64,000 bases of DNA from Lacicoccus alkaliphilus DSM 16010 (GCF_900142805.1 NZ_FRCF01000004.1:62001-126000), one strand, 5' to 3'; positions 45,150 to 58,009 are shown, numbered from the stretch's first letter. Numbers and translations are program-made. The notes: generated by a model not told the origin, from the sequence alone.

Positions 45150-48002
45150 ATGAAAAATAAAAATATAAGCATCAAAGGTGCAAGGCAGCACAACCTGAAG
45201 GGGATCGATGTCGATATCCCCCGAGACCAGCTCGTCGTCATGACGGGACTTTCCGGGTCCGGGAAGTCGTCGCTCGCTTTCGATACGATTTATGCGGAAG
45301 GCCAGCGGCGCTATGTCGAATCGTTGAGTGCATATGCGCGCCAGTTTCTCGGTCAGATGGAAAAACCGGATGTCGATTCGATTGAAGGCCTCTCCCCGGC
45401 CATCGCAATCGACCAGAAGACGACGAGCAACAATCCGCGTTCAACGGTATCGACCATCACGGAAATCTATGATTATTTGAGGCTTTTGTACGCACGGGCA
45501 GGCACGCCGTACTGTCCGAAGCACGGTGTTGAAATCAGTTCACAGACGGTACAGGAAATGGTGGACCGGGTGATGGAACTGCCGGAACGCTCGAAGATCC
45601 AGGTGTTTGCGCCGATCATCCACGGCAGGAAGGGGCAGCATAAGAAATTGCTGGAAGACCTCGGCAAGGAAGGTTTCGCAAGGGTGTTCGTCGACGGTGA
45701 AATATATGACATCGAAGCAGTGCCCGAGCTCAATAAAAATCAGAAACACAACATCGAACTTGTCATCGACCGTCTTGTCGTGCGCGAGGGTGTGGAGCCG
45801 CGCCTCGGGGACTCACTCCAGACCGCACTGGAAAAAGGCGAAGGGAATATCGTGATCAATGTCATCGACGGGGAAGACCTTCACTTTTCCGAAAACTACG
45901 CCTGTCCGATCTGCGGTTTCACAGTGCCGGAGATGGAACCGAGACTGTTTTCCTTCAACGCGCCATACGGGGCATGCAAAGAATGTGACGGCCTCGGCAT
46001 GAAGATGGCGGTCAATGAAAATCTGGTGATCCCGGATGACGGCCTGAGCCTCGAAGAAGGTGCACTTGTGCCCTGGGAACCGATATCTTCGGGCTATTAC
46101 CCGCAGCTTTTGAAGCAGACATGCGAGCACTTCCATATAGACATGCATACACCTTTCAAAGAGCTTGATAAGAAGGAGCGCAACCTTTTACTCTACGGTT
46201 CCAAGGGTGAAGTGGTCACATACAGGTTCAGGCAGGAAAACGGCGTCGAGCGGACGAGGAAGATGCCTTTCGAAGGCATCGTCAACAATATTGAACGCAG
46301 GTACCGTGAGAGCCCTTCCGAATATACACGTGAAGTCATGAGCCGTTACATGCGGGAGACGGCCTGTCCGTCGTGCAAGGGCTACCGTCTCAGTGACGAA
46401 GCACTGGCGGTCAAGGTCGACGGCCGGCATATCAGCGAGAGCGTCGACCAGCCTGTGAATGATGCACTCACATTTTTCAGTGATCTGACCCTCTCCGAGC
46501 AGAACCGTTCCATCGCATCGCCGATATTGAAGGAGATCAATGAACGCCTCCTGTTCCTGCGCAATGTGGGTCTGGATTATCTGACGCTGAACCGCAGAAG
46601 CGGCACATTGTCCGGCGGCGAGGCACAGCGCATCCGTCTCGCCACCCAAATCGGATCGAGGCTCAGCGGTGTGCTGTACATCCTGGATGAGCCTTCGATC
46701 GGGCTCCATCAGAGGGACAACGAACGTCTGATCAATACGCTGAAGGATATGCGGGACCTCGGCAACACCCTGATCGTCGTCGAGCACGATGAAGACACGA
46801 TGCTCGCAAGTGATTATCTGATCGATATCGGGCCCGGTGCCGGTGAGCACGGCGGGGAGATCATGGCTGCCGGCACGCCCGAGGAAGTCATGCATGATGA
46901 CAACTCGATCACCGGCCTCTACCTGAGCGGGAAACGCCAGATCCCCCTCCCGGGGGATTACCGTGACATCGAGCCGAAGAGGATGATCAAAGTCAGGGGG
47001 GCACGTGAGAACAACCTGAAGAACATCGATGTTGACATACCGATGGGTGTGCTCAACCTCGTGACGGGCGTTTCGGGGTCCGGCAAGAGTACACTCATCA
47101 ACGAAATCGTCTACAAGGCCCTGCATCAGGATCTGTATAAATCCAAACAGGTTCCTGGAGAGCATGACAGCATCGACATCTCCGACCAGCTTGAAAAGAT
47201 CATCGACATCAACCAGTCGCCGATCGGCCGGACGCCCCGGAGCAACCCTGCGACGTACACCGGTGTCTTCGATGATATAAGGGATGTCTTCGCCCAGACG
47301 AACGAGGCGAAAGTCCGCGGTTACCAGAAGGGCCGCTTCAGCTTCAACGTCAAGGGCGGACGCTGTGAAGCCTGCAGGGGGGACGGGATCATCAAGATTG
47401 AAATGCACTTCCTCCCGGATGTGTTCGTCCCGTGTGAAGTGTGCGGGGGTAAACGCTACAATCGTGAAACGTTAGAAGTCAAGTACAAGGATAAGAGCAT
47501 TTCCGACATACTTGAAATGACGGTGGAAGAAGCATTCTACTTCTTTGAGAACCTTCCCAAGATCAAACGTAAGATCAAAACACTCGTGGACGTAGGACTC
47601 GGCTATGTGAGGCTCGGGCAGCCGGCCACGACGCTTTCGGGCGGTGAAGCACAGCGTGTGAAACTCGCATCGGAACTCCACAAGCGTTCCAACGGCCGTT
47701 CGCTCTATATATTGGATGAACCGACGACCGGTCTGCACTCCGAAGACATCGCGAAGCTCATCAAAGTACTTCAGAGACTGGTGGATAACGGGGATACCGT
47801 CATCATCATCGAACATAACCTTGATGTGATCAAGGTGGCGGACAATATCATCGACCTGGGCCCGGAGGGTGGTGTCGGTGGCGGAACAATTGTTGTTGAT
47901 GGTACAATTGAAGATGTCATAAAGGAACCGGCCAGCCACACGGGGCATCACTTAAAAAAATGGTTGAACAGAAACCATCAGGAGGTTAATCATGGACAGT
48001 AA
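45150..48002 (+). CDS. uvrA: Excinuclease ABC subunit A
   Basis: 950 aa damage sensor with two ABC ATPase halves. Walker A motifs are GLSGSGKSS (near residue 35) and GVSGSGKST (near 640). Signatures [12 protein letters not shown] and [12 protein letters not shown] are present. Zinc modules include CPICGF with C-x18-20-C-x2-C, and [32 protein letters not shown] 45150 gives the normal N-terminus; GTG 45141 is in frame. It overlaps the following gene by 11 bases. Confidence 0.97.
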   Translation: MKNKNISIKGARQHNLKGIDVDIPRDQLVVMTGLSGSGKSSLAFDTIYAEGQRRYVESLSAYARQFLGQMEKPDVDSIEGLSPAIAIDQKTTSNNPRSTVSTITEIYDYLRLLYARAGTPYCPKHGVEISSQTVQEMVDRVMELPERSKIQVFAPIIHGRKGQHKKLLEDLGKEGFARVFVDGEIYDIEAVPELNKNQKHNIELVIDRLVVREGVEPRLGDSLQTALEKGEGNIVINVIDGEDLHFSENYACPICGFTVPEMEPRLFSFNAPYGACKECDGLGMKMAVNENLVIPDDGLSLEEGALVPWEPISSGYYPQLLKQTCEHFHIDMHTPFKELDKKERNLLLYGSKGEVVTYRFRQENGVERTRKMPFEGIVNNIERRYRESPSEYTREVMSRYMRETACPSCKGYRLSDEALAVKVDGRHISESVDQPVNDALTFFSDLTLSEQNRSIASPILKEINERLLFLRNVGLDYLTLNRRSGTLSGGEAQRIRLATQIGSRLSGVLYILDEPSIGLHQRDNERLINTLKDMRDLGNTLIVVEHDEDTMLASDYLIDIGPGAGEHGGEIMAAGTPEEVMHDDNSITGLYLSGKRQIPLPGDYRDIEPKRMIKVRGARENNLKNIDVDIPMGVLNLVTGVSGSGKSTLINEIVYKALHQDLYKSKQVPGEHDSIDISDQLEKIIDINQSPIGRTPRSNPATYTGVFDDIRDVFAQTNEAKVRGYQKGRFSFNVKGGRCEACRGDGIIKIEMHFLPDVFVPCEVCGGKRYNRETLEVKYKDKSISDILEMTVEEAFYFFENLPKIKRKIKTLVDVGLGYVRLGQPATTLSGGEAQRVKLASELHKRSNGRSLYILDEPTTGLHSEDIAKLIKVLQRLVDNGDTVIIIEHNLDVIKVADNIIDLGPEGGVGGGTIVVDGTIEDVIKEPASHTGHHLKKWLNRNHQEVNHGQ

Positions 48003-49185
48003 AGAACGTATTTTGAAGATGTTAGAAGAAGGCAAGATCACTTCCGAAGAAGCCATACGCCTCATGGAGACCATGGATAAGAAAGAGGGTCAGGACCATT
48101 CGGCTTCTGCGGATGATGCCGGAGAAAAGAAGAAGGACGATGATGGATACTGGGACGGCGGGATGGTCAACGACCTGTTCCAGCAGTTCATGGGCGAGGT
48201 CAACAAATACGTGAATCCTGATAAGCTCAACAAAACATACAAAGATGTCAATCAGAGGGCCAATAGGACTTATCAGGATGTCAGGACGAAATTCGACAGC
48301 AACCAGCAGGCCTCCCAGGTGTTCAAATCTGTGGAGCGTGCCTTCGACTCCGTCAAGAACACCAACTTCGATTCAGTGTTTTCAGGGGGTGCGAAAAACC
48401 GTCTGATTGAAACGATCGATGAGAGTTACTCGTCGATATCCCTCGATATCACGAACGGGGACATCAAAATCGTGCCGACGGATCGTGTACAGACAGCAAA
48501 ATTCGAAGTGACACCTTTTTACAGGAAACTGGATGACAAAAGGAACTATTTCCAGGATATCATCTGTGAAGTGAAGAACGAAGAACTGGTCATCGTGTCG
48601 GATATCCGCGCCGCAAAAGTGAACGTCGAGCTCAATTTGAATCCCGAAACCATAAGACGGCTGATCATTACAGGTTCGAACGGAAATGTCTCCCTAAAGG
48701 ACCAGGACATCAAGGATTTGACGATCGACGTTTTGAACGGCCATGTCAAACTTGAAGATACAGTGACGGATCATGCATTCGTCAGGACTTCAAAAGGGAA
48801 CATCTCCGTCGAAAAAGGCGCTTACGGTGATGTGGAGCTGATATCGATGGTCGGAACGATCAATACGGACCAGTTCAACGCAAAAGACATCACGGTTTCC
48901 GCCAATGGATCCGTCAACATGACACTCCAGAGCACGACGGATTCCGCTACGATAAACACCAACATGGGCAGTGTCAATTTGAGCATACCGCAGGGCCGTC
49001 CGCTGGAAGGCAGACTTTCGACCGTGGTCGGACAGTTGAACTATCCGCCTGAAGTCGATGCCAGATTCATGAAGCATCAGGATTTCGGACTGAAGGAACT
49101 GATGCTCGTGAATGATTCGGATGAACCGGGACTGTTCATAGAAGTCAGCACCAAGTTCGGCAGTGTAACTTTGCACAGAACCTGA
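47992..49185 (+). CDS. YvlB-like DUF4097 protein with SHOCT-like N-terminus
   Basis: 397 aa. Residues 1-28 ([26 protein letters not shown]) form a short SHOCT-like helix pair. A charged linker and an alpha-helical stretch follow. From about 145 to the end is a DUF4097 beta-helix with repeated strands ([59 protein letters not shown]). B. subtilis YvlB sits in the same place after uvrA, in an envelope-stress operon with YvlA, YvlC and YvlD; those partners are missing here. Ribosome site AGGAGG lies inside uvrA. Confidence 0.82.
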   Translation: MDSKERILKMLEEGKITSEEAIRLMETMDKKEGQDHSASADDAGEKKKDDDGYWDGGMVNDLFQQFMGEVNKYVNPDKLNKTYKDVNQRANRTYQDVRTKFDSNQQASQVFKSVERAFDSVKNTNFDSVFSGGAKNRLIETIDESYSSISLDITNGDIKIVPTDRVQTAKFEVTPFYRKLDDKRNYFQDIICEVKNEELVIVSDIRAAKVNVELNLNPETIRRLIITGSNGNVSLKDQDIKDLTIDVLNGHVKLEDTVTDHAFVRTSKGNISVEKGAYGDVELISMVGTINTDQFNAKDITVSANGSVNMTLQSTTDSATINTNMGSVNLSIPQGRPLEGRLSTVVGQLNYPPEVDARFMKHQDFGLKELMLVNDSDEPGLFIEVSTKFGSVTLHRT

Positions 49186-49195
49186 CGAATTATTA

Positions 49196-49225
49196 AAAAG
49201 ACCGGAAGCTTCCGGTCTTTTTTAT
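49196..49225 (+). terminator. Terminator after the YvlB-like gene
   Basis: Perfect palindrome ACCGGAAGCTTCCGGT (49201-49216) flanked by A5G and CT6. It ends the csbA-uvrBA-yvlB unit. Confidence 0.9.
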
Positions 49226-49286
49226 TTTGCTGGCCTCATTTATGAGTTAAGATAATACATAACATAAGGAATTCAGAGGTGGTTGC

Positions 49287-50225
49287 ATGTTGAGGGTACA
49301 TGAACTGATCGATCAGTTCACATTGAAGGTGGTGGCGGGTGATGAGGGGCTGACCAACGAAATCAAAAACTATGATATTTCACGTCCGGCACTGGAGATC
49401 GGGGGTTACTTCTCCCATTACTCATCGGACCGGGTACAGATCCTCGGAATGACGGAAATTTCCTTCTTTGAAAGGATGCTGACCGATAAAGAGCGGGAAG
49501 ACCGTTCGAAGCGCCTCTGCCGCAAGGAAACGCCCTGCATCGTACTGGCAAGGCAGCTGCCGCCGCCTCTGGAGCTGATCGAAGCATGTAATGCGAGCAA
49601 CACACCCCTGCTGGTCACGGATGCGAACACGACGACCTTTTATTCGAGGCTGTCGGGATATCTCGAAAAGGCGCTGGCGCCGGAGACCAATATGCACGGT
49701 GTACTCGTGGATGTCTACGGCATCGGGGTGTTGATCACCGGGGAGAGCGGTGTCGGAAAGAGTGAAACCGCACTTGAACTGGTCAAGAACGGACACCGCC
49801 TGGTCGCGGATGATAATGTTGAAATCAAGGAGGTCTCGGATAATGTGCTGATGGGCAGTGCGCCGAAACTCATCCAAAACCTGCTTGAAATACGCGGTCT
49901 CGGGATCATCAATGTGATGACCCTCTTCGGGGCGGGCTGTATACTCGCAGAAAAAAGGATCATGCTGAACGTCAACCTTGAAACGTGGGAAAAAGGAAGG
50001 GATTATGACAGGGTGGGCCTCGACCGCAGGAAGCTGTCGATATTGAACTCTGAAATCGAAATGCGTACGATACCGATACGCCCCGGCCGGAGCCTCGCCG
50101 GCATCATAGAAGTGGCCGCCATGAATTACCGTCTCCAGAACATGGGGTATGACGCGGCAGTGGAATTCAATGAAAGACTGAATAAACAGATCAAAGTCAA
50201 CGGAGGACTGGAAAATGATATTTAA
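49287..50225 (+). CDS. hprK: HPr kinase/phosphorylase
   Basis: 312 aa. The Walker A motif GESGVGKS (152-159) is followed by the HPrK family signature around [17 protein letters not shown]. It phosphorylates Ser46 of HPr when sugars are plentiful, the first step of CcpA catabolite repression. Ribosome site GAGGTGG. It overlaps lgt by 11 bases, the usual Firmicute hprK-lgt pair. Confidence 0.96.
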   Translation: MLRVHELIDQFTLKVVAGDEGLTNEIKNYDISRPALEIGGYFSHYSSDRVQILGMTEISFFERMLTDKEREDRSKRLCRKETPCIVLARQLPPPLELIEACNASNTPLLVTDANTTTFYSRLSGYLEKALAPETNMHGVLVDVYGIGVLITGESGVGKSETALELVKNGHRLVADDNVEIKEVSDNVLMGSAPKLIQNLLEIRGLGIINVMTLFGAGCILAEKRIMLNVNLETWEKGRDYDRVGLDRRKLSILNSEIEMRTIPIRPGRSLAGIIEVAAMNYRLQNMGYDAAVEFNERLNKQIKVNGGLENDI

Positions 50226-51111
50226 TATACAGCCGCTCGACCCGGTCATCGTTTCCCTGGGGCCGCTGGACCTCAGATGGTACGGGGTCATCATAGCATT
50301 CGGCATGCTGCTCGGATTTCTCATCGCAAACCGGGAAGCGAACAAAAAGAACATGCCTGAGGGCATGTTTGTGGACTTGATGTTTTATATAATCCTATTC
50401 TCACTGATCGGGGCAAGATTGTATTATGTCCTCTTCAATCTGGATTACTACATGCAGGACCCGATATCGATAGTGATGGTCAATGAAGGCGGGATGGCAA
50501 TCCACGGCGGACTCATCGGGGGTATACTTGCAGGTCTTGTATACTGCAGACGTAAGAACCTGAGCTTCTTTCAGGTCGCTGACATTGCGGCGCCGAGCCT
50601 GATCCTCGGACAGGCGATCGGCAGATGGGGCAATTTCATGAATCAGGAGGCCCACGGGGGCGAAGTGACGAGAGGTTTTCTGGAGTCACTGATGCTGCCG
50701 GAATTCATCATCAATCAGATGTACATAGACGGCAGCTATTATCATCCGACATTCCTTTATGAATCAGTCTGGAACATCATCGGTTTCGTAATTCTGCTCC
50801 TGCTCAGACCGAAGCTCAGGATCGGCCAGACGACGCTCCTCTATCTGATCTATTATTCAGCCGGCCGCTTCTTCATCGAGGGGATGCGCACCGACAGCCT
50901 GATGATCGGGGATGTGCTCAGGACTGCACAGGTGGTCTCGATCATCACGGTCATCGCAGCCATCGTCATATGGATTTACCGGAACAAGAAATACGACCTT
51001 CCAAAATACGGCGCGGTACAGGGCGTGTACGACCCTGATGGTAAGCGCAGAAAGAAGCGTTCCAGGTCGAAAGGGCAGGTTGTAAATAAGAAGCATAAAA
51101 GGAAGAATTGA
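50215..51111 (+). CDS. lgt: Prolipoprotein diacylglyceryl transferase
   Basis: 298 aa with seven membrane helices. The family signature [18 protein letters not shown] is present, along with [10 protein letters not shown] and the late [16 protein letters not shown]. It transfers diacylglycerol to the lipobox cysteine, serving the several lipoproteins in this window. The basic tail ([14 protein letters not shown] onward) is longer than strictly needed. Confidence 0.96.
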   Translation: MIFNIQPLDPVIVSLGPLDLRWYGVIIAFGMLLGFLIANREANKKNMPEGMFVDLMFYIILFSLIGARLYYVLFNLDYYMQDPISIVMVNEGGMAIHGGLIGGILAGLVYCRRKNLSFFQVADIAAPSLILGQAIGRWGNFMNQEAHGGEVTRGFLESLMLPEFIINQMYIDGSYYHPTFLYESVWNIIGFVILLLLRPKLRIGQTTLLYLIYYSAGRFFIEGMRTDSLMIGDVLRTAQVVSIITVIAAIVIWIYRNKKYDLPKYGAVQGVYDPDGKRRKKRSRSKGQVVNKKHKRKN

Positions 51112-51112
51112 T

Positions 51113-51601
51113 ATGAGGAATACAAAACGGTATAAAGTGGGGAAGTATAATCCGTTATGGAATCTATACCGGACGGTTTCATTCTTTAAAGTCGTCAGGA
51201 ATTTTATCGTCATTGAAACCGGACGGTATTGTCCGTCCACGAAACTGAAGTACCGGCTGTACCGCCGGTTTTTGAACATGAAACTCGGGGAGAGGGTCTC
51301 ATTCGCCTACAAGGCGATGCCGGACCTCATGCATCCGGAGAAGATCCACATTGGCAACAACAGTATAATCGGTTATAATACTGTAATATTGACCCATGAA
51401 TATTTAGTGGATGAATACAGGCTTGGAGATGTCCGGATCGGTGACAACACGATGATCGGCGCCAATGTGACCGTTCTGCCGGGCGTCACCATCGGCAGCA
51501 ACGTGAGTGTCGGTGCGGGCGCTGTCGTATCGAAGGACATCCCGGATCATTCAATCTGCTATGGGAATCCACTAGTGATAAGGAGAAAAACTGATGAATG
51601 A
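51113..51601 (+). CDS. Hexapeptide-repeat acyltransferase
   Basis: 162 aa. The C-terminal half is a left-handed beta-helix of hexapeptides: IHIGNNSIIGYNTVIL, VRIGDNTMIGANVTVLPGVTIGSNVSVGAGAVVSKDIPDHSICYGNP. Related genes (yvoF-like) lie after lgt in Bacillus and staphylococci. Substrate unknown. It starts 2 bases after lgt and overlaps the TPR gene by 8 bases. Confidence 0.88.
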   Translation: MRNTKRYKVGKYNPLWNLYRTVSFFKVVRNFIVIETGRYCPSTKLKYRLYRRFLNMKLGERVSFAYKAMPDLMHPEKIHIGNNSIIGYNTVILTHEYLVDEYRLGDVRIGDNTMIGANVTVLPGVTIGSNVSVGAGAVVSKDIPDHSICYGNPLVIRRKTDE

Positions 51602-53015
51602 TAGAAAAATAATCCCCTTCACTCAAAGTGGTTCATTTTATTTCAATCAAGGATTAAAGAAGATAGACCAACAGAAAAAAAAAGATGCTCTGAAAAACTT
51701 TGAGAGGGCGTATAATACAGATGAGGATAACCTTGCCTACTTGTCACAGTATGTATATCTGCTCGCAGAAAACGGAAGGCATGCTGAAGCTGAATATCTA
51801 CTGATCAACAAATTCATTCAGCATCACTATGATGCTGAATTTTATTTTATACTCAGCCAGCTCTTTGTCATATCGAATGATCCGAACAAGTCTTTCCTGT
51901 TCGGGGTGGAGTACGCGAAGCATTTTCCGGAAGCGGGTTATCATGAAGAGCTTGAGAACATGTTCGATCTGGCAATCGAAGACGAGGATGAAGTTGAGAA
52001 AGAGGCGGAGCGTTTCGTCAGTCATCATATCTTCCAGCATCTGTTCATGAATGCCCGCATAGATGAATCACTGGAGTATTTATCAACACTGCCCCCGGGG
52101 CTTCAGGAGGAACGCACCTTCAGGAACTTGAAGGCGATGGCTTACCTGTTTTTGAACAAGTTCGACGAAGCCTATGAATTGCTGCAACAGCTGCATATGG
52201 AGGACAAGACCGATATGCACGCCCTCAGCCATCTTACGCTGCTCTACTACCATACAGGCCAGCAGGAGGAATTCGAATCAAATTTAAAGAAGCTGGAAGT
52301 CGTCGAACCGCTTGATGATGACTCCAGATTCAAAGTCGGTCTCGTACTGAACTTCCTCAAACAGTACCCCAGGTCCTATGAATTATTGTACCCGCTCTAT
52401 AAAGGCCAGCAGTTCGTCAGCTTCCAGCTTCTGCATGCACTGAGCTTTGCAAGCTACCATACGGACAGGATCGAGGAGGCCCGTATGTTCTGGGAGAAGA
52501 TGCAGAACTTCCACAAAGTGAGTGATGCCTTCAGCCCCTGGGAAAAGGAGAAGGCCGCTGAACTGATCACCGTCACGGCCGAAACCCACCTTCATGAAGA
52601 TGATGTGCACCTCAGGCTGCTCGGTCTATACAAGCTCCATCTGATCAGGCCGAGGGAGACGATACTCGGGCATCCGGTTTGGGAAACCATCGAGGCGATG
52701 GATGACTATGAGAAATTATACGTCACTTTCCTCTTCCAGGGTGTCAAACTCGTCAGGCTCGGCAAGATGCATAATGGCCTCGAGATATTGCGGTCTGCGG
52801 GCTATGGGAGTGATGAAGACCTGCTGCAGTGGATGGATACATTTCACCTGTTGTACGATAAGATCAAGGATTTCGAAGATATTTCCTCACTGGTCGCGGC
52901 GACGATGTACCTGTATCCGCAGGGAAGGAAAATCACAAAAAAGCGTATGACGGAAGAATTCGGCATCACCGCATACAGGCTGAACAAGGCGATAGATATA
53001 ATCAGGCAGATATGA
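51594..53015 (+). CDS. Tetratricopeptide-repeat protein
   Basis: 473 aa, soluble, with helical repeats through most of its length (for example FYFNQGLKKIDQQKKKDALKNFERAYN truncated in concept to residues 15-40, and later LKAMAYLFLNKFDEAYELL). The C-terminal 60 residues end RMTEEFGITAYRLNKAIDI and look like a small helix-turn-helix-type segment. Such proteins scaffold others; the partner is unknown. The same type of gene stands before trxB in S. aureus. ATG 51594 overlaps the previous stop. Confidence 0.8.
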   Translation: MNDRKIIPFTQSGSFYFNQGLKKIDQQKKKDALKNFERAYNTDEDNLAYLSQYVYLLAENGRHAEAEYLLINKFIQHHYDAEFYFILSQLFVISNDPNKSFLFGVEYAKHFPEAGYHEELENMFDLAIEDEDEVEKEAERFVSHHIFQHLFMNARIDESLEYLSTLPPGLQEERTFRNLKAMAYLFLNKFDEAYELLQQLHMEDKTDMHALSHLTLLYYHTGQQEEFESNLKKLEVVEPLDDDSRFKVGLVLNFLKQYPRSYELLYPLYKGQQFVSFQLLHALSFASYHTDRIEEARMFWEKMQNFHKVSDAFSPWEKEKAAELITVTAETHLHEDDVHLRLLGLYKLHLIRPRETILGHPVWETIEAMDDYEKLYVTFLFQGVKLVRLGKMHNGLEILRSAGYGSDEDLLQWMDTFHLLYDKIKDFEDISSLVAATMYLYPQGRKITKKRMTEEFGITAYRLNKAIDIIRQI

Positions 53016-53042
53016 TGAAAGTGATTTGAAAAACGTCTATAA

Positions 53043-54026
<984 letters not shown>

Positions 54027-54034
54027 CCGTGTGG

Positions 54035-54067
54035 GAAGGCAAAAATTGATATTTTTGCCTTCTTTTT
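54035..54067 (+). terminator. Terminator after trxB
   Basis: GAAGGCAAAAAT (54035-54046) pairs with ATTTTTGCCTTC (54051-54062), followed by TTTTT. Confidence 0.85.
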
Positions 54068-54198
54068 GATTTGATGTCCTGAACAGCATGATTGTAAAAA
54101 GTAATCAAATCCAGTATCATGATGTACCGGCTGTATTCTTTAGTTCGGATGTTTAATGAGTTAAAATGAAGTCAGACTAAGAACAGGATGTGGAGCCA

Positions 54199-55083
54199 AT
54201 GAAGAACTTGATCATTCTCACAGGTATGAGCGGATCCGGAAAGTCGGTTGCGCTGGGAGCACTGGAAGATATGAATATCTTCTGCATCGATAATCTGCCG
54301 CCGCTTCTGATTCCCAAAATCGTCGATCTGATGGAGACCACCGAAGGCGGAATGGATAATGTCGGACTCGGCATCGATTTAAGAGGCAAGGAATTATTCG
54401 ATACACTCATCTCGGAACTTGAAAAGGTGCAGTGCAATCACCATATCGACCTCAAAATCATTTTCCTCGATACTACAAACGAAAAACTTGTGACCCGTTA
54501 TAAGGAGACAAGGCGGTCCCATCCATTGGACCACGATATGAATGTACTTCAGGCGATCCAAAAAGAGAGGGAACTGCTCGATGAACTGAAGCACAGGGCG
54601 GATGTGATCATCGATACTACGGAATTGAAGCCGAAAGAACTGCGTGCCGAGATGTTCGAGGAAATCACCGGCGACGGCGACGGAGGCTTCAGTGTGAACA
54701 TTTTAAGTTTTGGATTCAAGCATGGTGTGCCCATAGACGCAGACCTCATGTTCGATGTGCGGTTCCTACCCAACCCGCATTATATAGATGAGCTCCAGCC
54801 TTATACCGGGCTTGATGAGCCGGTTTACAAGTATGTGATGGGCTTCAAGGAGACGAATATATTCTACACGAAGCTGCTTGATATGATCCGGTATCTCCTT
54901 CCCCAATATTTGAAGGAAGGGAAATCACAGCTGGTCATCGGCATCGGCTGTACAGGCGGTCAGCATCGTTCTGTAGCGCTAGCGGAACGGCTGACGGATG
55001 AGCTCCGGGAGTACTATGATTTCAAAATAGTGACGGAACACCGGGATGCTCTGATTGAAGGCGTCAGAAATGAACAAAATTAA
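54199..55083 (+). CDS. rapZ: RNase adapter / nucleotide-binding protein RapZ (YvcJ)
   Basis: 294 aa. Walker A GMSGSGKS is at residues 8-15, DNLPP follows, and the C-terminal half contains GCTGGQHRSVALAERL, the metabolite-sensing pocket. RapZ in E. coli guides small RNA decay; YvcJ in Bacillus affects competence. ATG 54199 is chosen over GTG 54190 on spacing from AGGA. First gene of rapZ-yvcK-whiA. Confidence 0.94.
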   Translation: MKNLIILTGMSGSGKSVALGALEDMNIFCIDNLPPLLIPKIVDLMETTEGGMDNVGLGIDLRGKELFDTLISELEKVQCNHHIDLKIIFLDTTNEKLVTRYKETRRSHPLDHDMNVLQAIQKERELLDELKHRADVIIDTTELKPKELRAEMFEEITGDGDGGFSVNILSFGFKHGVPIDADLMFDVRFLPNPHYIDELQPYTGLDEPVYKYVMGFKETNIFYTKLLDMIRYLLPQYLKEGKSQLVIGIGCTGGQHRSVALAERLTDELREYYDFKIVTEHRDALIEGVRNEQN

Positions 55084-56065
55084 AGTCACCCTTGTCGGCG
55101 GGGGCACCGGATTAAGCGTTTTAGCGCGTGGTTTGAGGCAGTATCCGGTGGAAGTCTCGGCAATCGTCTCCGTGGCGGATGACGGCGGTTCCACGGGCAT
55201 CATACGTGACCAGATCGATATGCCTGCACCGGGGGACATCAGGAATGTGATGTCCGCACTATCCGACGTGGAATCAAAACTTGAAAGCTTGTTCAACTAC
55301 AGGTTCAAAAAAGAGGAGATCAGCGGCCATGCACTCGGCAACCTGATGCTGGCAGCCATGTACGATATGACGGGGGATTTTGCACTGGCGGTCGAAGAGC
55401 TCAGTGTCATCCTGAATGTACGCGGCACTGTCATCCCTTCCACCAATTTCAGCCCGAAACTCGCTGCACGGATGGAGGATGATTCGATCATCATCGGGGA
55501 AAGTTACATACCGTCAGTCCATCAGAAGATTTCGGAAGTGTTTCTACTGCCGAAAGATACGATTGCGACACCTGAAGCGGTCCAGGCGATAGAAGAGGCG
55601 GACATCATCGTCCTCGGGCCGGGGAGCCTCTATACGAGCATCATTCCGAACCTGCTGCCTTCGGGGATGAAAGAAGCCCTCATCGGCTCGGAAGGCACGA
55701 AGGTCTATGTTTCCAACATCATGACGCAGGCCGGCGAGACGATCGATTACACGGCCTCCGATCACCTGCAGGCGATCAACAGGCATATGGGCCGGAATAT
55801 ATTCGACTATATTATACAAAATGAAAAAAGTATGATCCCCAATCTCTCAGGCTATTATAAAGAGAAGGGGATGTCGGTGGTGACGAGTGACAAAAAGGCG
55901 CTTGAAGACATGGGTGTTTCCGTGCTCACACATGAAAGCCTGGTCAGTGTCGATGGCGGCGGGGCAGTCCGGCACAACAACGACGTGATTGCAGAGATGA
56001 TTTACGATATTGCCCTGAGCGAAATCAGTACGCTGCAGTATCGTATCAATAAAGAACAAAGTTAG
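55070..56065 (+). CDS. yvcK: YvcK/CofD-like gluconeogenesis factor
   Basis: 331 aa. [18 protein letters not shown] is the nucleotide-sugar-binding loop, VADDGGSTG and [10 protein letters not shown] follow, and [16 protein letters not shown] lies later. In Bacillus it is needed for growth on gluconeogenic carbon and for cell shape, and it binds UDP-GlcNAc. ATG 55070 overlaps rapZ by 14 bases. Confidence 0.94.
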   Translation: MNKIKVTLVGGGTGLSVLARGLRQYPVEVSAIVSVADDGGSTGIIRDQIDMPAPGDIRNVMSALSDVESKLESLFNYRFKKEEISGHALGNLMLAAMYDMTGDFALAVEELSVILNVRGTVIPSTNFSPKLAARMEDDSIIIGESYIPSVHQKISEVFLLPKDTIATPEAVQAIEEADIIVLGPGSLYTSIIPNLLPSGMKEALIGSEGTKVYVSNIMTQAGETIDYTASDHLQAINRHMGRNIFDYIIQNEKSMIPNLSGYYKEKGMSVVTSDKKALEDMGVSVLTHESLVSVDGGGAVRHNNDVIAEMIYDIALSEISTLQYRINKEQS

Positions 56066-56075
56066 GATGGATGAA

Positions 56076-57020
56076 ATGTCATTTGCATCAGATATGAAAA
56101 ATGAACTCACGCGTATTGATGTGGATACATGCTGCCGGAAGAGTGAACTTTCCGCACTCATCAAGATGAACGGTGCACTCAGCTTTTTTGACGGTGAATG
56201 GATCATCAATGTGCAGACTGAAAATGCGGCCATCGCAAGGCGCATCTTTTCCCTGATCAAAAATATTTACGGTGTGGATATACAGTTGCTCGTACGTAAA
56301 AAGATGAAATTGAAAAAGAATAATGTCTATATCAGCAGGGTGAAGAAAGACGCGCATAGAGTGCTCACGGATTTGAACATCCTTGATGGGGGCATGATCA
56401 CCAACACCATCGGTGATGATATCACAAAAAGCGACTGCTGCATCCGCAGTTATTTAAGGGGGGCATTCCTCGCCGGCGGTTCGGTCAACAACCCGGAGAC
56501 GTCCGCCTACCACCTGGAAATCGCTTCACTCTATGAAGATCACGCCGCTGCCCTGACCGGGCTGATGAACGGCTATGATCTGAATGCGAAGTATATAGAG
56601 CGGAAACGCGGCTACATCACTTATTTGAAAGGCGCTGAAAAAATTGCGGAATTCCTGAGCCTGATTGGCGGCTATCAGGCACTTTTGAAGTTTGAGGATG
56701 TGCGCATCGTCCGGGACATGAGGAACTCGGTGAACAGGCTCGTCAACTGTGAAACCGCCAATCTGAATAAAACCATCAGTGCGGCCATGCGGCAGGTGGA
56801 AAACATTCAGCTGATCGACGAGGAAATCGGCATAGATGAACTGCCTGTGAGGCTCCAGGAGATCGCAAGATTGAGGGTTGAACATCAGGACGTGTCCTTG
56901 AAGGAACTCGGTGAAATGATGTCAACAGGTGCGATTTCAAAGTCCGGCGTCAATCACAGGTTGAGGAAACTCGACGCCATCGCCGAGAAGATCAGGAGCG
57001 GCGAAGCGATGGATTTCTAA
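56076..57020 (+). CDS. whiA: DNA-binding protein WhiA
   Basis: 314 aa. An N-terminal LAGLIDADG-like homing-endonuclease fold ([25 protein letters not shown]) is fused to a C-terminal helix-turn-helix ([30 protein letters not shown]). WhiA influences cell division in Bacillus and sporulation in Streptomyces. ATG 56076 matches the start of S. aureus WhiA (MSFAS) and has AGGATGG before it; ATG 56067 is in frame but too close. Confidence 0.95.
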   Translation: MSFASDMKNELTRIDVDTCCRKSELSALIKMNGALSFFDGEWIINVQTENAAIARRIFSLIKNIYGVDIQLLVRKKMKLKKNNVYISRVKKDAHRVLTDLNILDGGMITNTIGDDITKSDCCIRSYLRGAFLAGGSVNNPETSAYHLEIASLYEDHAAALTGLMNGYDLNAKYIERKRGYITYLKGAEKIAEFLSLIGGYQALLKFEDVRIVRDMRNSVNRLVNCETANLNKTISAAMRQVENIQLIDEEIGIDELPVRLQEIARLRVEHQDVSLKELGEMMSTGAISKSGVNHRLRKLDAIAEKIRSGEAMDF

Positions 57021-57038
57021 TAACGGATGGTTTTGATT

Positions 57039-57068
57039 TTCCCGGATGAATGATGAGTCCGGGATTTT
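57039..57068 (+). terminator. Terminator after whiA
   Basis: TCCCGGA (57040-57046) pairs with TCCGGGA in the segment 57058-57064, followed by TTTTTG. Confidence 0.75.
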
Positions 57069-57191
57069 TGTTTCGTCATCGGATGTACATATTTTGAATG
57101 GGAAAATCCCGATCATACATCTTTTAAATTGAAATGCAGATCTGCTGTGGTAAAATGGCGTACGATAACGATTTGGAGGTAGGAAGTAATT

Positions 57192-57953
57192 ATGAAGAAA
57201 TGGTTGATGATGATAACAGTTGCAGCAACGATGTCGCTTGTCGCTGCATGCGGCGATGACGACGCAGAAGAGGCACAGGAAGAAGCTGCAGGGGAAGAAG
57301 CTGCAGGCGGGCAGGCAGAAGAGATGCCTGAGCCGGATCTTGAAGGTGTACCGGATGTCGTTGCTGAAGTGGAAGGTGAGGAGATCACCAAAGATGAATT
57401 TGAACAGGTGTATACCTCCCACTTTGAGCAGGCGGCGATGATGCAGCAGATGTCGGGTGAGGCAGTCGACGAGGACGCATTGAAGCAGGAAGTTGTGGAA
57501 GGTATGGTTTCCAATGAATTGCTGCTGCAGGAAGCGGATGACAGGGATATAGAAGCATCCGAGGAAGATGTGGACCAGTTGATCGCCCAGCTCACTGAAG
57601 CGAACGGCATGGAATCGGAACAGGAGTTTCTCGATGCCATGAATGTGAGCAGCGGTATGAGTGAAGAAGATGTGAGGAATGAACTCATGAAAGAAGTGAA
57701 AGTCCAGCAGCTGATTTCCGAGGAAGCCGGGGACATTGAACCGACCGAGGAAGAGATGCAGGAAGCTTATGACGAGCAGATTGCAGCACGCGAAGAAGCT
57801 GAAAGCGAAGCCGGTGAAGAGACTGAAGCGCCGGAATATGAAGAGGTCAAGCCTCAGATCGAAGAGCATCTGATCAGGGAAAAGGAAGCTGAGATGCAGC
57901 AAACACTGATAGATGAACTGCGTGAAGAAGCAGATGTGACGGTGCATATTTAA
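57192..57953 (+). CDS. SurA N-terminal-domain lipoprotein without a rotamase domain
   Basis: 253 aa. The signal peptide ends VAAC (cysteine about residue 19). An acidic E/A/G-rich linker (20-45) precedes a SurA/PrsA-type chaperone domain, VVAEVEGEEITKDEFEQVY, with VSNELLLQEADDRDIEASEEDVDQLI. It ends in a second helical part (EYEEVKPQIEEHLIREKEAEMQ). The parvulin-type isomerase domain of PrsA is absent. It probably aids folding of secreted proteins at the membrane surface. Own promoter region and terminator. Ribosome site GGAGGT. Confidence 0.85.
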   Translation: MKKWLMMITVAATMSLVAACGDDDAEEAQEEAAGEEAAGGQAEEMPEPDLEGVPDVVAEVEGEEITKDEFEQVYTSHFEQAAMMQQMSGEAVDEDALKQEVVEGMVSNELLLQEADDRDIEASEEDVDQLIAQLTEANGMESEQEFLDAMNVSSGMSEEDVRNELMKEVKVQQLISEEAGDIEPTEEEMQEAYDEQIAAREEAESEAGEETEAPEYEEVKPQIEEHLIREKEAEMQQTLIDELREEADVTVHI

Positions 57954-58009
57954 CCGTTGCCTCATCGGCGTACGGGGGCTCCCCCGGTGCCATCACACAG
58001 GAGCAAAAT

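Noticed and set aside
46188-47408. 406-codon minus-strand frame inside uvrA
   Set aside because: Antisense shadow of a highly conserved gene; composition reflects uvrA codon positions.
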